Source: Chara braunii (lineage: Eukaryota; Streptophyta; Charophyceae; Charales; Characeae). Taken from it: DNA of 62,582 bases. Made by a program: the position numbers and the translations under genes. The notes below the pieces were generated by a model. The model did not search any database, was not told where the DNA came from, and saw nothing but the letters and a program-made list of their open reading frames with translations. Below are positions 44,980 through 54,640 of the stretch, piece after piece (the first letter of the stretch is position 1; the number at the start of each line of letters is the position of its first letter). Location: positions 688,765 through 751,346 of the forward strand of contig BFEA01000178.1 in NCBI GenBank assembly GCA_003427395.1. Direction: 5' to 3'.

Positions 44980-45080
44980 TCTGCAGTTGGTAGAGCACCT
45001 AAACACATGCGTCTCATAGATAAGTTGGTAGCGCACATAAATAGCATTGAGAAGGTCGTGGGTTCTATTCCTTAGAAGCC
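44980..45080 (+). repeat. second tRNA-like segment abutting the element 3 LTR
   Basis: GCAGTTGGTAGAGCACC (44983-44999) and AAGTTGGTAGCGCAC (about 45022-45036) are two A-box-like words, and GTGGGTTCTATTCC (45058-45071) is a B-box. The segment ends exactly at the LTR start (45083). It could be a SINE head fragment or a decayed tRNA gene. Confidence 0.5.
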
Positions 45081-45970
45081 CATGTGACGAACCACTTCCC
45101 GACCCCGTGCTATCTTTCGTACCCCTTGGCTCAATTCTTTCCTTCGTATCATACTGGCCCAACAAAGCCCCCGTCGCTTTCCTTGATTTCAGGTGCCTTG
45201 GTTAGGCCCCCATTTTTCGGAGGTTCTATTGATTCTTGGAATTCTGGTTTTTGTAATTCGGGAAATGTATGGGAAATTGTGTGCGCCTTAGCGAGCGCAC
45301 TAGGAATCAGGCTCGACAGTTAGGAATTCCGGAATAAGCGGAACCCGACGTGTCCTTTTTGTGCATGAATGTTCTCGGTCACGTAGGAGAAAACTCTAGG
45401 AATTTTGTGAGAATACAGACAGGCATAGGACTTTTTTTTCCCACGTCGACTTTCGCGCGCGGATCCGGTGATTTCAATTTTTGAATTGGTTTAGGACATA
45501 GGCAAGCTGTAACTGTTTTGGTGCTTTTTTCTCTTGTTGTCAGCGCCACGCATTCGAGCTTCCTCCTCCTTATTTCCCGCGTCGTTCTTCCCCCGTTTTT
45601 CTCTTCTCTCTCCCTTCCCCCTCCCCTTCCTCTCCTATCACAACTGTTTTCCATCTCTCTGCTCTTTGCGCGCCTGTTTTTCCTTTCTTGATGATCTGAA
45701 TCTTGGACCCGTCTTGCGCTGCCTCTCGCGCCTCTTTCCTTCTCGCTCTTCAAGCTTGGCTCTCGAAACCCGGTTGATCCCTCAATTACCCCAGCTCACC
45801 AATCAGACGCGTGAGTAAGAGGATCTTCCTATTACGCGACAAATCTGATTGGCTGAACATTGGGTTCCGAAGGATCAACATGGCTTCTCTTGAGCGCCCC
45901 CCGCTGAATCCTCTCCTCCTACACCTCGATTTTCCCTCCGCCTTCTCTTCCTTCTGCCTCCCTTCTCGCA

Positions 45971-45980
45971 ACTATAAATT
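45971..45980 (+). promoter_or_regulatory. TATA box of element 3 LTR (5' copy)
   Basis: CGCAACTATAAATTCCGC occurs identically in both LTRs (45966 and 59533) and in similar form in the two family D repeats. It would drive the genomic RNA. Confidence 0.6.
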
Positions 45981-46476
45981 CCGCAAGTGCGTCCGCAAAT
46001 CTCTCTTGCGTTTTCAACTCCCAAGCCAGCTTCTGGGAAGCAGTGGCTAGGTGATGAGTTTGGTGCGAGTCGAAAAGTCTTGACGGGCTGACTATAGGCT
46101 GGCCGGCTGCTCGCTTGATCGTCACGACGGACTGTGGGATCCGGGCGAGCAGTGCCGAGCTTGCGTCAGCGGGATGACGATCGCAGCGGCGGAAGTTAGC
46201 ACGCGACAACCGGGATCGTCGGTGCGGGTATGAGGATCGGTAATTGGAGTTGAATGGATGATTGGCCCAGGGCCATATTGGAATTTCATGGCGAATGCGT
46301 CTTCATGGTTGCGGATCATTTTTTTGGTGTGAGTTCATGGCTGTGAGGCCGAACGTTCCCTTGTCGGATCCCAGTGACTCCTGTCTCGATATCTCTCGTC
46401 CATCTCTCCCCTAAGGCTTTCTCTCTGTGATCTGAATGACGATGTGTTATGAGTCTGACTTCCCCTGTGAACCGAA

Positions 46477-47606
46477 GTGAATCCTTGTGATTCCCTGCGC
46501 GGAAGAACTTCTTCCGGAACTCTTCCATTAGTTTCCTTGGTAATCCCCGGATGTAAAGGAACTCAATCCTCTTGTCTTGTGAACAGTGGATGCGAGTGTA
46601 CTATCCCCCGATTTGTTTCTGATGCACCATTGTCATTTTTGCACCTTCCACAGTGGATATGTGCAGGAAAGGAAGATGCTTGTATGCGAATTTCGTTTTG
46701 GTTAGACCCAGAGCTCGACGGGATCTTGTTCGAGAATGCTAGAGTGTTTAGATCTGTTGTTCTGAATGCATTGCGCGTGCCATCTGCCTTATACTGCACG
46801 ACATCTCCAGACAGTCTACGGGGCAACCTCGAAAGAGCCAGGCGCCTCGGATTTTTGTCGATCTGGCCTGCTGAACCTGAGTCNCGGGTTGATCCCTCGA
46901 AACTCCAACCCGATTATTGCATGGTTGAACGGGCTCTGCAAGATGCTTCCCTCGTGTCGAAAGGAAGGAAAATGTTAGTTGGTTTTTATGATTGTGCTTT
47001 TTGATGACGTCCCGAGATTCTTGCAAACTCATTCCAATTGATTGACATGTGGACTGACGGGCGCACCTCGATTGGGCGCCAGCCTCCTGTATCTCCCACG
47101 CCAACGCGCCTTTCCCTTACAATGAGGAAAGGACACGTTTTTGCGAGTGGGACGTACGAGAAGCTGTCGCACGGATCGGCGGACGATATTACTTCACTCC
47201 CGAAAATTGTTGTTCTGGATTCATGGACGCGGGCTTTGTCATTGTCGATACGCACTTCCCGCCTTACTCAGTATTATTGCCATTTAACGAGATGATCGTC
47301 ATTCCGTGGACGGCAGTGGCGCCCCATTGGCCTCGAACCCTGTGCACTAAGTGTCAGCGTTTCGACCGCTACGAATCAAAGGGTTTCCACTACCGAATAC
47401 AGAGTGAAGACGAGCACAAGGAGACGTCGAGACTTGATACCGAATACCGAACGCGGCTGAGACCCTCCACGTCGGACTCAGAACTGACCAACGAGCGACG
47501 TCGGGACTTGATACAGAAGCGGGACACGCGGAGTGTACCGAAGCCCTTTCGCTCTAAACGAAGAGCCGTAGCACGGTGGGGAGTTTGGCAATACTTTTTG
47601 GATTGA
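46477..47606 (+). pseudogene. protein-coding block inside the 5' LTR of element 3, unknown function
   Basis: The first part (46477-47004, 175 residues) contains RISFWLDPELDGILFENARV, SALYCTTSPDSLRGNLERA and LVGFYDCAF. After a T-run frameshift and two TGA codons near 47040-47055 a second part gives NEERTRFCEWDVREAVARIG, MDAGFVIVDTHFPPYSVLLP, MIVIPW and CTKCQRFDRYESKG, ending near 47606 in AVARWGVWQYFLD. The second part resembles the family D proteins. The 3' LTR carries the same block (60044-61173) with the same breaks, so the damage predates this copy or the protein is made differently. I do not recognise the family. Confidence 0.5.
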
Positions 47607-47829
47607 ATTTGGATTTTTTTCTCTTTTCGCGTCGTGCCCGCGCGCGCATCCTGCGACGTGCGAAAGCAGCCGACTTACTTCATCGGGCCAACACGGGGGA
47701 TTTGAGTTCTGTCTGTGTCCCCACACTCTATTTTCCAAAAATCCTTGGCACACCCCATCTTGCTGTTTTCCTGGGCCTTCTTTCCGCACCCTTAGGACTC
47801 CGAACGGAAGACAGCACAGGGCATGAGGT

Positions 47830-47841
47830 TGGTATCGGAGC
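47830..47841 (+). other. primer-binding site of element 3 (initiator tRNA-Met type)
   Basis: TGGTATCGGAGC, one base different from the common plant TGGTATCAGAGC and identical to the site at 52-63 (minus). It begins where the LTR similarity stops. Confidence 0.8.
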
Positions 47842-47923
47842 CGACTCGTGTCAGTTCTGATGATAGTAAGTCGAGCTGACGAGAGGTAGAAGAAGTCCTC
47901 AACCTGCTCGTCGAGATCGCCCG

Positions 47924-49500
47924 GTGACCAAATCAAGATCTGCCGAGGCTAGACCGGCTATGCCAATGGCCGATGGAAACGCAGTACCCCCCAGGGTGAT
48001 TGTCAGTATTCCCGTCGCTTTTCCCTTCTTTCCCAATCACACCCACCCCGAAGCTTGGTTGGAAGTCGTCCAAGCTCAAGGTTATAGCGCGGAAGATCTC
48101 CCCCATGTCATCCCCTTGCTCCTTTGCAACACGGCGCATGATTGGTTAAGGAAACACAAATGGGTAGATTGGAATACCTTCAAGCGAGCGTTCTTGGCCA
48201 GATTTGATATGGTCAGCGAAGATGCTGCTTGGTATGTACTCAAAACTGGACCGCAAGAACCAAGGGAATTGTTGCCTGACTTTGTGGATCGATTTCAAAC
48301 TACGTTGGACAAATAAGGGCGAGATGAAAGTTCCGCCCGAGACTTGTTCATCGATCATCTACGAAACCCGACGCTAAAAGCTAAGCTGCAGAAAAAGGTC
48401 CCCCCTAAAACGAACCAGCTATCCGCTATCATTACCAAAGCGCTTAAGTTAGACCTGACGGATACAAAGAAGTATATCAGTTAGGGAGACAAAGACATTA
48501 CAGACACGATTCAGGATGTAGCGGCGAAACGACGATTGTGGTTGCGAGCGGTAGAACGAATCTATCCCCGGCCGGATCATGACCTTCCCGAAGGGGTCGC
48601 CTCTGATATCCCGTCAGCTCCTTCTCCCCCTCCTTTGATTCGCTCTATGGACCAACCGATAGCAACTGTTAGCCCCAAAAGCACCCGAGATCCTGCCTCT
48701 ATGTCCATAACCAATATACATTTGGCACATATGATCCATACAACTACTAACAAACAATCTGAATGGATGAGCAATCTGGTCGAAATGCAGGCGGCTCACA
48801 TGGATCGAATGGAACAGATAATGACTAGGTTAATTATGCCCAACTTGGCTCCTGCTCGACCTGCCCTTGCATCGTTTCCGCTTTTGCCTGCCTCGCCTGC
48901 ACCTGGACATGCGCCACAGTTCCCTCATGCAGCTCACCTGGCAGGGAAGATCGAGCGTTACAATTGCAAACAGCCCGGGCATTTTGTCCGGGACTGTCCG
49001 CAGCCAAAACGAAATCAGCCCCCACCTGCCGCAACCCCCGTAGCTCTGAATCAAGGACGAATAGCTGCACTAATGGATACAGCCCGAAACGAGGAGATCA
49101 TTGCATACGCCCCTGAGCGACCTTCCCCCTCAATTGCAGTTGCATCAACCTTAGGGACTTCCTCTTCCGAAGCCACTTACATGGTTGACCCGGCGGAATA
49201 CCTTCATCTCGCCGGCATGTTCGGAGCAATCCAACCGGCTCATGACGATCTTGAATGGGTCGAGCGCGAATCTAGCCCCGGACCACAGTTTCGGACAGGA
49301 GAAATGAATGTGTTGAAAACGCTTAAGCAACTAGACATTCGCGTTCCGGTCCCAGTGGGACATTTGCTCACCATAGCCAAAGCTGCAAATGACAAGCTGC
49401 TGCAACAATATCAGAAGAATCAAAAGCGCTTTACATACCAGCGCATACAACGAATGTTGAAAAAGAAGAAGGAGGAAGAAGTAGAGGGTGTTGCACCGCG
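47924..49500 (+). pseudogene. element 3 gag with damaged zinc knuckle
   Basis: The ATG at 47924 (about 80 bases after the primer site) opens a frame with a capsid segment (PNHTHPEAWLEVVQAQGYS, then HDWLRKHKWVDWNTFKRAFL). The frame carries stops at 48314 (TAA) and 48482 (TAG), both CAA/CAG-type positions. The nucleocapsid knuckle at 48956-48997 reads RYNCKQPGHFVRDC: the first Cys of C-x2-C-x4-H-x4-C is Arg (CGT for TGT). A K/E-rich segment near 49450-49490 leads to the protease in the same frame. Confidence 0.85.
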
Positions 49501-50070
49501 AGAACCCGAAGCCCCGCGAGTAGCTATGATTTCCTTAGCTGAGAAATATCATTTCGTGCGAGCTCGACCAGTGTTGTGGAAAAATGTTGAATATGATTAT
49601 GAAGTATGGGGCAAACATTTTAACGCCCTCATCGATACTGGGTCCTCGGCGGTCGCTATATCATTCGATACGGTGAAAAGAATGGGACGATTCAACTCGA
49701 TTCTCCCTCAATCTGGCAAAGACAACGACGTCTCTGCTGACGAGGAAGCAATGAATATCGTAGGAGTCATTGAGAATGTGGCCGTGAAAGTTGGACGAGT
49801 ACACGTCCTCGTTAACGCCTTGGTCATAGATGTGCACTGATACTCGGTGTTGTTGGGACTGCCTTGGGCAATGGCGGTAGGTGCCCGCATGCATTTCGAT
49901 TCCAAACAGTTGGTGCTTTCGCAAACAGGAGGAAAGCCTCAGACAGTTCTGTTGCGGATTTCAACGCGAACAGTAAAAAAGACTTCTAATTCTGCTCTAA
50001 TAGGGATGATTCAAGGTCCCGATCACGAGGAATTTCCATCTCCGGGTAATAGTAGCGGATTCGAAGAATA
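49501..50070 (+). pseudogene. element 3 aspartic protease
   Basis: FNALIDTGSSAVAISF has an intact D-T-G-S active site (49634-49645), followed by VIENVAVKVGRVHVLVNA and, after a TGA at 49838-49840 (CGA type), SVLLGLPWAMAVGARMHFD, the second-lobe motif. It is fused in frame with gag upstream and RT downstream, so the original product was a single Gag-Pro-Pol polyprotein. A TAG at 50069 follows. Confidence 0.85.
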
Positions 50071-51778
50071 GAAGTTCGAAGAAGAGATGCCTAGTGAGAG
50101 TAAGTGGAAACACTTAGTCGAACTTTTCGAGCACGAAGCTCGAGAGGAATTTCGGATGGTTCCCAGAACCACACGAACTTTTCACTTGAGTCTGGGAAAT
50201 AACATGCTCGTGCCTACGGAAACCCAGGTCAGTCCCTTGCCCTTTCTCGGCGAACCCATCTTGTAAATATCGGACTTGGTAGACGATTTGGAACCCCTTC
50301 GCACTTTGTACGAGGGAACACTTTCCCTCCGAGCGCGCTATCAACAGGTGAAAAAATACCTGGAAGTTTTTGTTTTCCCTCCGAGGTCGCTGCTTACAAC
50401 AGGAGCGACCATCGCTCTAATAAAACAAGAAGCCGAAGCTCCCGTCGACGATGTGCCCGATCTAATGCAGGAAATGGCGGATTTGACAGGACTAACCGTG
50501 GAAGAAACTACAGCCCACTCAGAAACTGACGCCGAAATTAAAGAGACCGAAATGATTAGCCCTACTGAATCCCAGATGATTGCAACTGTATTTTCTGTTC
50601 GCACTAGCAGCTCTATTTTCTCTAGCGTCCATGACCGACGGAATCAACCTGATGATTGGATCGACATGCCCCTTGAGATACCTGATCGACCGACAGTCAC
50701 TCTGCCGAATCACGTCCCCCTGGAATTTCAGAAATCACTGATTAATGTCTTGAATGGGTACTTAGAAGTATTAAGTGTGCACGATAACGATATCGGATTG
50801 TCTAACGTGATTGAGCATGCCATCCTTACGGGGGATCATCCACCCATTAGCTGCATTCCTTATCGATACTCGCCAGCCCAACGGGCGGTCGCGTTTCAGT
50901 GAATTAAGGAATTCGAAGCTAATGGATGGATCGAACCCGCTAAAGGACCTTCAAGTTGGTCGTTTCCGGTGGTAATCGTGCCCAAAAAGGCCGGAGGAAT
51001 TCGCATATGTATCGATTATCGATAGTATTACGATATCACGATCAAAGATGTGTACCCCCTTCCTCAGATTGATGAGCTGTTGGATGCGATTGGGAGTGCT
51101 CGATTTCTCAGTAAGTTTGATGTTCGTCATGGGTTCCATCACCTTCTTGTTCGAGAGGAGGATCGTCCGAAAACGGCGTTTGTGTTGTTTGAAGGTACTT
51201 GGCAATGGATTCGATGTCCAATGGGCATCTGCAATGCTCCCGCAACCTTTCAGCGAGCCATGAACATGGCTTTTCATAACTTTGTGCGGAAGACACGTCT
51301 GGCGCAGAGTATCATCAACTATTGCGTGATTGTGTACATGGATGATATTCTGGTGTATTCGAGTTCTTACGAGGGGCATGTGCAACACATCGAATGGAGG
51401 CCGCATGCATTGAGGGATGTCGGTTTCAAGGTGGCGCTTGAGAAATGCCAGTTCTTTCTCACCACCATTTCCTTCCTAGGACACGTGGTGACAAACGAGG
51501 GACTTAGACCGGAACCGCAAAAGGTGGCAGCTGTGAGAGACGCGCCTGTGCCAACGACTATCACGCAAGTTCGCGCCTTTCTGGGCCTGGCCTCGTACTA
51601 CCGAAAGTTTATCAAGGGCTTCGCAACTATTGTGGGTCCCTTCACGAATCTGCTGAAAAAGTATCAACCGTTGATTTGGACGCCAGAGTGTGATCAAGCG
51701 TTTTCGAAACTCAAGGCAGCTCTTATTTTGGCTCCGGTCCTTATAAGGCCGGATCCCGAAAAACTTTTTGTCCTCATC
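50071..51778 (+). pseudogene. element 3 reverse transcriptase (interrupted at RNase H)
   Basis: The RT begins near IPYRYSPAQRAVAFQ and SWSFPVVIVPKKAGGIRICI, then FLSKFDVRHGFHHLLV, CPMGICNAPATFQRAMNMAF, the YMDD box (51335-51346) and FLGLASYYRKFIKGF. Stops at 50264 (TAA), 50900 (TGA) and 51023 (TAG) are all C-to-T type. The CPMGICNAP segment differs from the usual MPFGLTNAP. RNase H starts at EKLFVLI, where the transposon at 51779 interrupts it; the next residues TDWQPE appear at 53761. Confidence 0.9.
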
Positions 51779-52820
51779 CTATGTTACCGCACGTTCATTG
51801 AGCGCGGGTTTTGCGTTCAGTTTTTTAACGCGCTGAACGCACATTCAATGAACGCCGGTAAACGCGATTGACGCGTTTGCGGAGGGGCGTGCGCGGGGTG
51901 GGGGGGGGGTCTGGGCAGTGTGGGGAGCAGCGGCGGTGCTTCGGGGGGCTGTGGGCAGTGGGGGGAGCGGCAGTGCTGCTTGGGGGGGGGCTGTGGGCCA
52001 ATGCCCCAGACAAAACGGTAAAAAAAAAAAANNNNNNNNNNNNNNNNNNNNNNNNNNNNNNNNNNNNNNNNNNNNNNNNNNNNNNNNNNNNNNNNNNNNN
52101 NNNNNNNNNNNNNNNNNNNNNNNNNNNNNNNNNNNNNNNNNNNNNNNNNNNNNNNNNNNNNNNNNNNNNNNNNNNNNNNNNNNNNNNNNNNNNNNNNNNN
52201 NNNNNNNNNNNNNNNNNNNNNNNNNNNNNNNNNNNNNNNNNNNNNNNNNNNNNNNNNNNNNNNNNNNNNNNNNNNNNNNNNNNNNNNNNNNNNNNNNNNN
52301 NNNNNNNNNNNNNNNNNNNNNNNNNNNNNNNNNNNNNNNNNNNNNNNNNNNNNNNNNNNNNNNNNNNNNNNNNNNNNNNNNNNNNNNNNNNNNNNNNNNN
52401 NNNNNNNNNNNNNNNNNNNNNNNNNNNNNNNNNNNNNNNNNNNNNNNNNNNNNNNNNNNNNNNNNNNNNNNAACGGCGCCAGATGGCGCCCACAGAAGTG
52501 GCAGGGGACTTAGTGTCCCCAAAAGCACACAAAAGATCCTCGCTGCACTACTCTCGAAGTCTGCAAAACGAGAGTGAATCTTCAGCTAGAATATGGAAAA
52601 ATACACGGCCATGATTAGTGCAGCGGGGCCCTAGTTAGATTTTTTTAGATTTTTTTCCTTTTTTTTTAGAGAGCCGTTCGCGTCTTAGGAACGGGCTGAA
52701 GGAAGAAGGGGGGGGATTTATGCTGAGATTGCGGTTCCATACAGGGTCTTACAGAACTTGGTTGCCTTTGGATCTGGTGCATTTCTGCACCAGATACAGA
52801 CGTGAGGTGGGAAGTTGGGA

Positions 52821-52881
<61 letters not shown>

Positions 52882-53752
52882 GAGGGAAGGGATGGTCCCG
52901 ACAGGCTCTTTCGTCGGGCCTTCACCAACTCATCAGGGGTTACAACCCTCACAGACCATCTGAGGATGGGCAACCTGGATGAACCTACCCCCAGAACTCG
53001 GGGGTATGCAGAAATTGTAGGTAAGTTTCTTTTTTGTTTGTTTGTTTGTTTGTTTGCTTTTAGTTTTTTTTCTTTTTCTCTTCTTTGTTTTCTCCCCTTC
53101 CCGTTCGTTTTGCTTCCATATGCAGTGGCCCTAAGGGCCTCTACACAGCACAGGCAAAACATATGGCAGCGTATTATTCCATGTTCTGCAGAAGATTCAT
53201 TATAGTTTTGCACATTTGGTGAGTAGTGCAGCAGCCAAGCCCTGAGAATCACGTGCAGACTGTGCAGAGACCAACACGAACATGAGCAACCCATAACTGC
53301 TGAAACACAGACCTGAACTTGAATCCTGAGGATATATTCGGGCAGCTCGTGCTCTACACAATACTGACTGCGTGCCTCGATTTTGAGGGAGGGTCTGCAC
53401 TTAGTGCTGCGAGGACCCTCCAGATAGCATGCATGGGCCGTCTGAGCCCTGTTAGGGGAATTTCCCCATTGGCGCCCCTTCCAAAAAAAAGGACCTTTCA
53501 TATGGCAAGGGGTGATGCGGGAGCGGGGGTGGGCCTCCGGTTTTTTTTTTTTTTGCACTTTTGGGGTTTGTTGAACGAGGTCCACCACCCCATAGTCCGC
53601 GATGCGCGCATGCGCTCCCCGAGGTCACGTTCAATTTTTTTGTACCACGTGGTGCGCAGCGCGTTTGAACACGATTGAACGCGGCCCCGAGGGCTATGAA
53701 CGGCCGCGTTTGAACGAGAACGCGCGTTCGGCGCGTTCAACCGGTTACACAG
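51779..53752. mobile_element. hAT-like DNA transposon (element 5) inside RNase H of element 3
   Basis: Flanked by an exact 8-bp duplication TCCTCATC (51771-51778 and 53753-53760). Ends are CTATGTTACCG on the left and CTGTGTAACCG as the complement of the right. Both subterminal regions are packed with GTTCA/TGAACGCG words. The interior has a G-rich tract (51890-52010), a 440-base N gap (52032-52471), an (AG)n run (about 52825-52880) and T-rich stretches, with no transposase visible, so it is non-autonomous as far as can be seen. An 8-bp duplication with short imperfect ends suits the hAT superfamily. Confidence 0.8.
52825..52880. repeat. (AG)n microsatellite in element 5
   Basis: A GA run that gives RERERE or LSLSLS open frames on either strand; not coding. 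Confidence 0.9.
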
Positions 53753-54219
53753 TCCTCATCACGGACTGGCAGCCGGAGGCAATCTCAACGATCTTGGCCC
53801 AGGTGGGACCAGGCGGGCTCAAATGCGTGGTGGAATAAGCGTCTAAGTCGGTGCCTGCCTACAAGCGCAATTACGCCGCCCCAACAGGAGAATGCTATGC
53901 GGCTCTGTGGGGGATCAGTCACTTTTGAGCCTATCTGTATGGGCGGAAGTTCATGCTGGTCACCGATCATGAGCCATTATTATCCCTGAAGAAATCTAAG
54001 GATTACTCAGGCATGATCGGGAGATGGGCAACGGTGCTAAAGAGCATGGACTTTCACATTCGTCATCGGAAGCACGAGAGGTACGGGAATGCTGACGGGT
54101 TGACACGACTGCACCGACCCGAGAAGGTCCCCAAGAGAAAGGAGGTGATTCCGTGGAACGAGCCAAAGGATAAGAACGGACCGCGGTACGGGCAAGTGGA
54201 AATTCTGTCGAAGGAGTGA
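53753..54219 (+). pseudogene. element 3 RNase H, downstream part
   Basis: It continues the domain after the transposon with TDWQPEAISTILAQVG, NYAAPTGECYAALWGISHF, AYLYGRKFMLVTDHEPLLSL and HRKHERYGNADGLTRLHRP. Stops at 53836 (TAA) and 53926 (TGA, in HF-stop-AYLYG where Arg is usual). The frame ends at a TGA (54217-54219) after ILSKE. The next ORF starts 71 bases later in a different frame. Confidence 0.85.
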
Positions 54220-54290
54220 GTGGCACGGGGCCTTTGCTCTACCCTCTCTGCAACCCTGCTCTCTCTCTCTTTCTCTCCTCCCCTCTCATC

Positions 54291-54640
54291 ATGGCTACCC
54301 CACCTGTCTCTGTGACCCCCTCTTCCCCTGCTGATTCCGCCCCTCTCGCCTCCTCGGCCTTCTTCGCCACCCTTCCCGATAAATTCTGTCATTTTTGTAC
54401 GTGTATTACATGGGTTTATGAGGTGGACTGTCATCCTTTTGAGACCGGATTCGTTGATTGGGTGGACTGTGCCATGTGTGTCAATCGTGCACACGGTGCA
54501 TGAGTTCGATACCGAACGTATAGTATGGAATGGAAGTGCCCTCTGTGTAGAATGAACAAACTCCCTATCGAGGTTCGATTCGAGGCTGCCCGAACGGACG
54601 ACCCTGAATATGACGAGAAATACCGATGAGCGAAAGTCTG
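54291..54640 (+). pseudogene. PHD-finger-like zinc motif at the start of the integrase ORF of element 3
   Basis: The ATG at 54291 follows a pyrimidine tract (ATCATGG context). After a P/S/A-rich 29-residue leader, the frame has zinc-ligand spacing C33-x2-C36, then C60-x2-C63-x4-H68-x2-[71]-x11-C83-x2-C86. Position 71, where a PHD finger needs Cys, is a TGA stop (54501-54503), one base from a Cys codon. The segments WVDCAMCVNRAHG and MEWKCPLCRM have the PHD layout (W-x-x-C-x2-C-x4-H and W-x-C-P-x-C). C36 to C60 is slightly longer than usual. PHD fingers read histone H3 tails; here it could target integration. It could instead be a RING-like or unrelated zinc motif. Confidence 0.55.

Larger units (their letters stand above)
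45083..47829 (+). mobile_element. 5' LTR of element 3
   Basis: It begins TGTGACGAACCACTT and runs parallel to 58631-61395. The last bases present in the 3' LTR (CGCGTCACA) are missing, so it ends ...CATGAGGT directly at the primer site; a short deletion at the boundary is the simplest explanation. It contains a TATA box (45972) and a coding-like block (46477-47606). Confidence 0.9.

Noticed and set aside
47924-51778. Alternative genetic code (TAA/TAG read as Gln, as in some green algae)
   Set aside because: TGA also occurs at conserved Arg positions, frameshifts exist in the integrase, and element 1 has a stop of another type. Mutation of CAA/CAG/CGA explains all of them more simply.
51825-52614. 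Open frames of 219-248 residues across the N gap
   Set aside because: Most of their length is N bases, so they carry no information.
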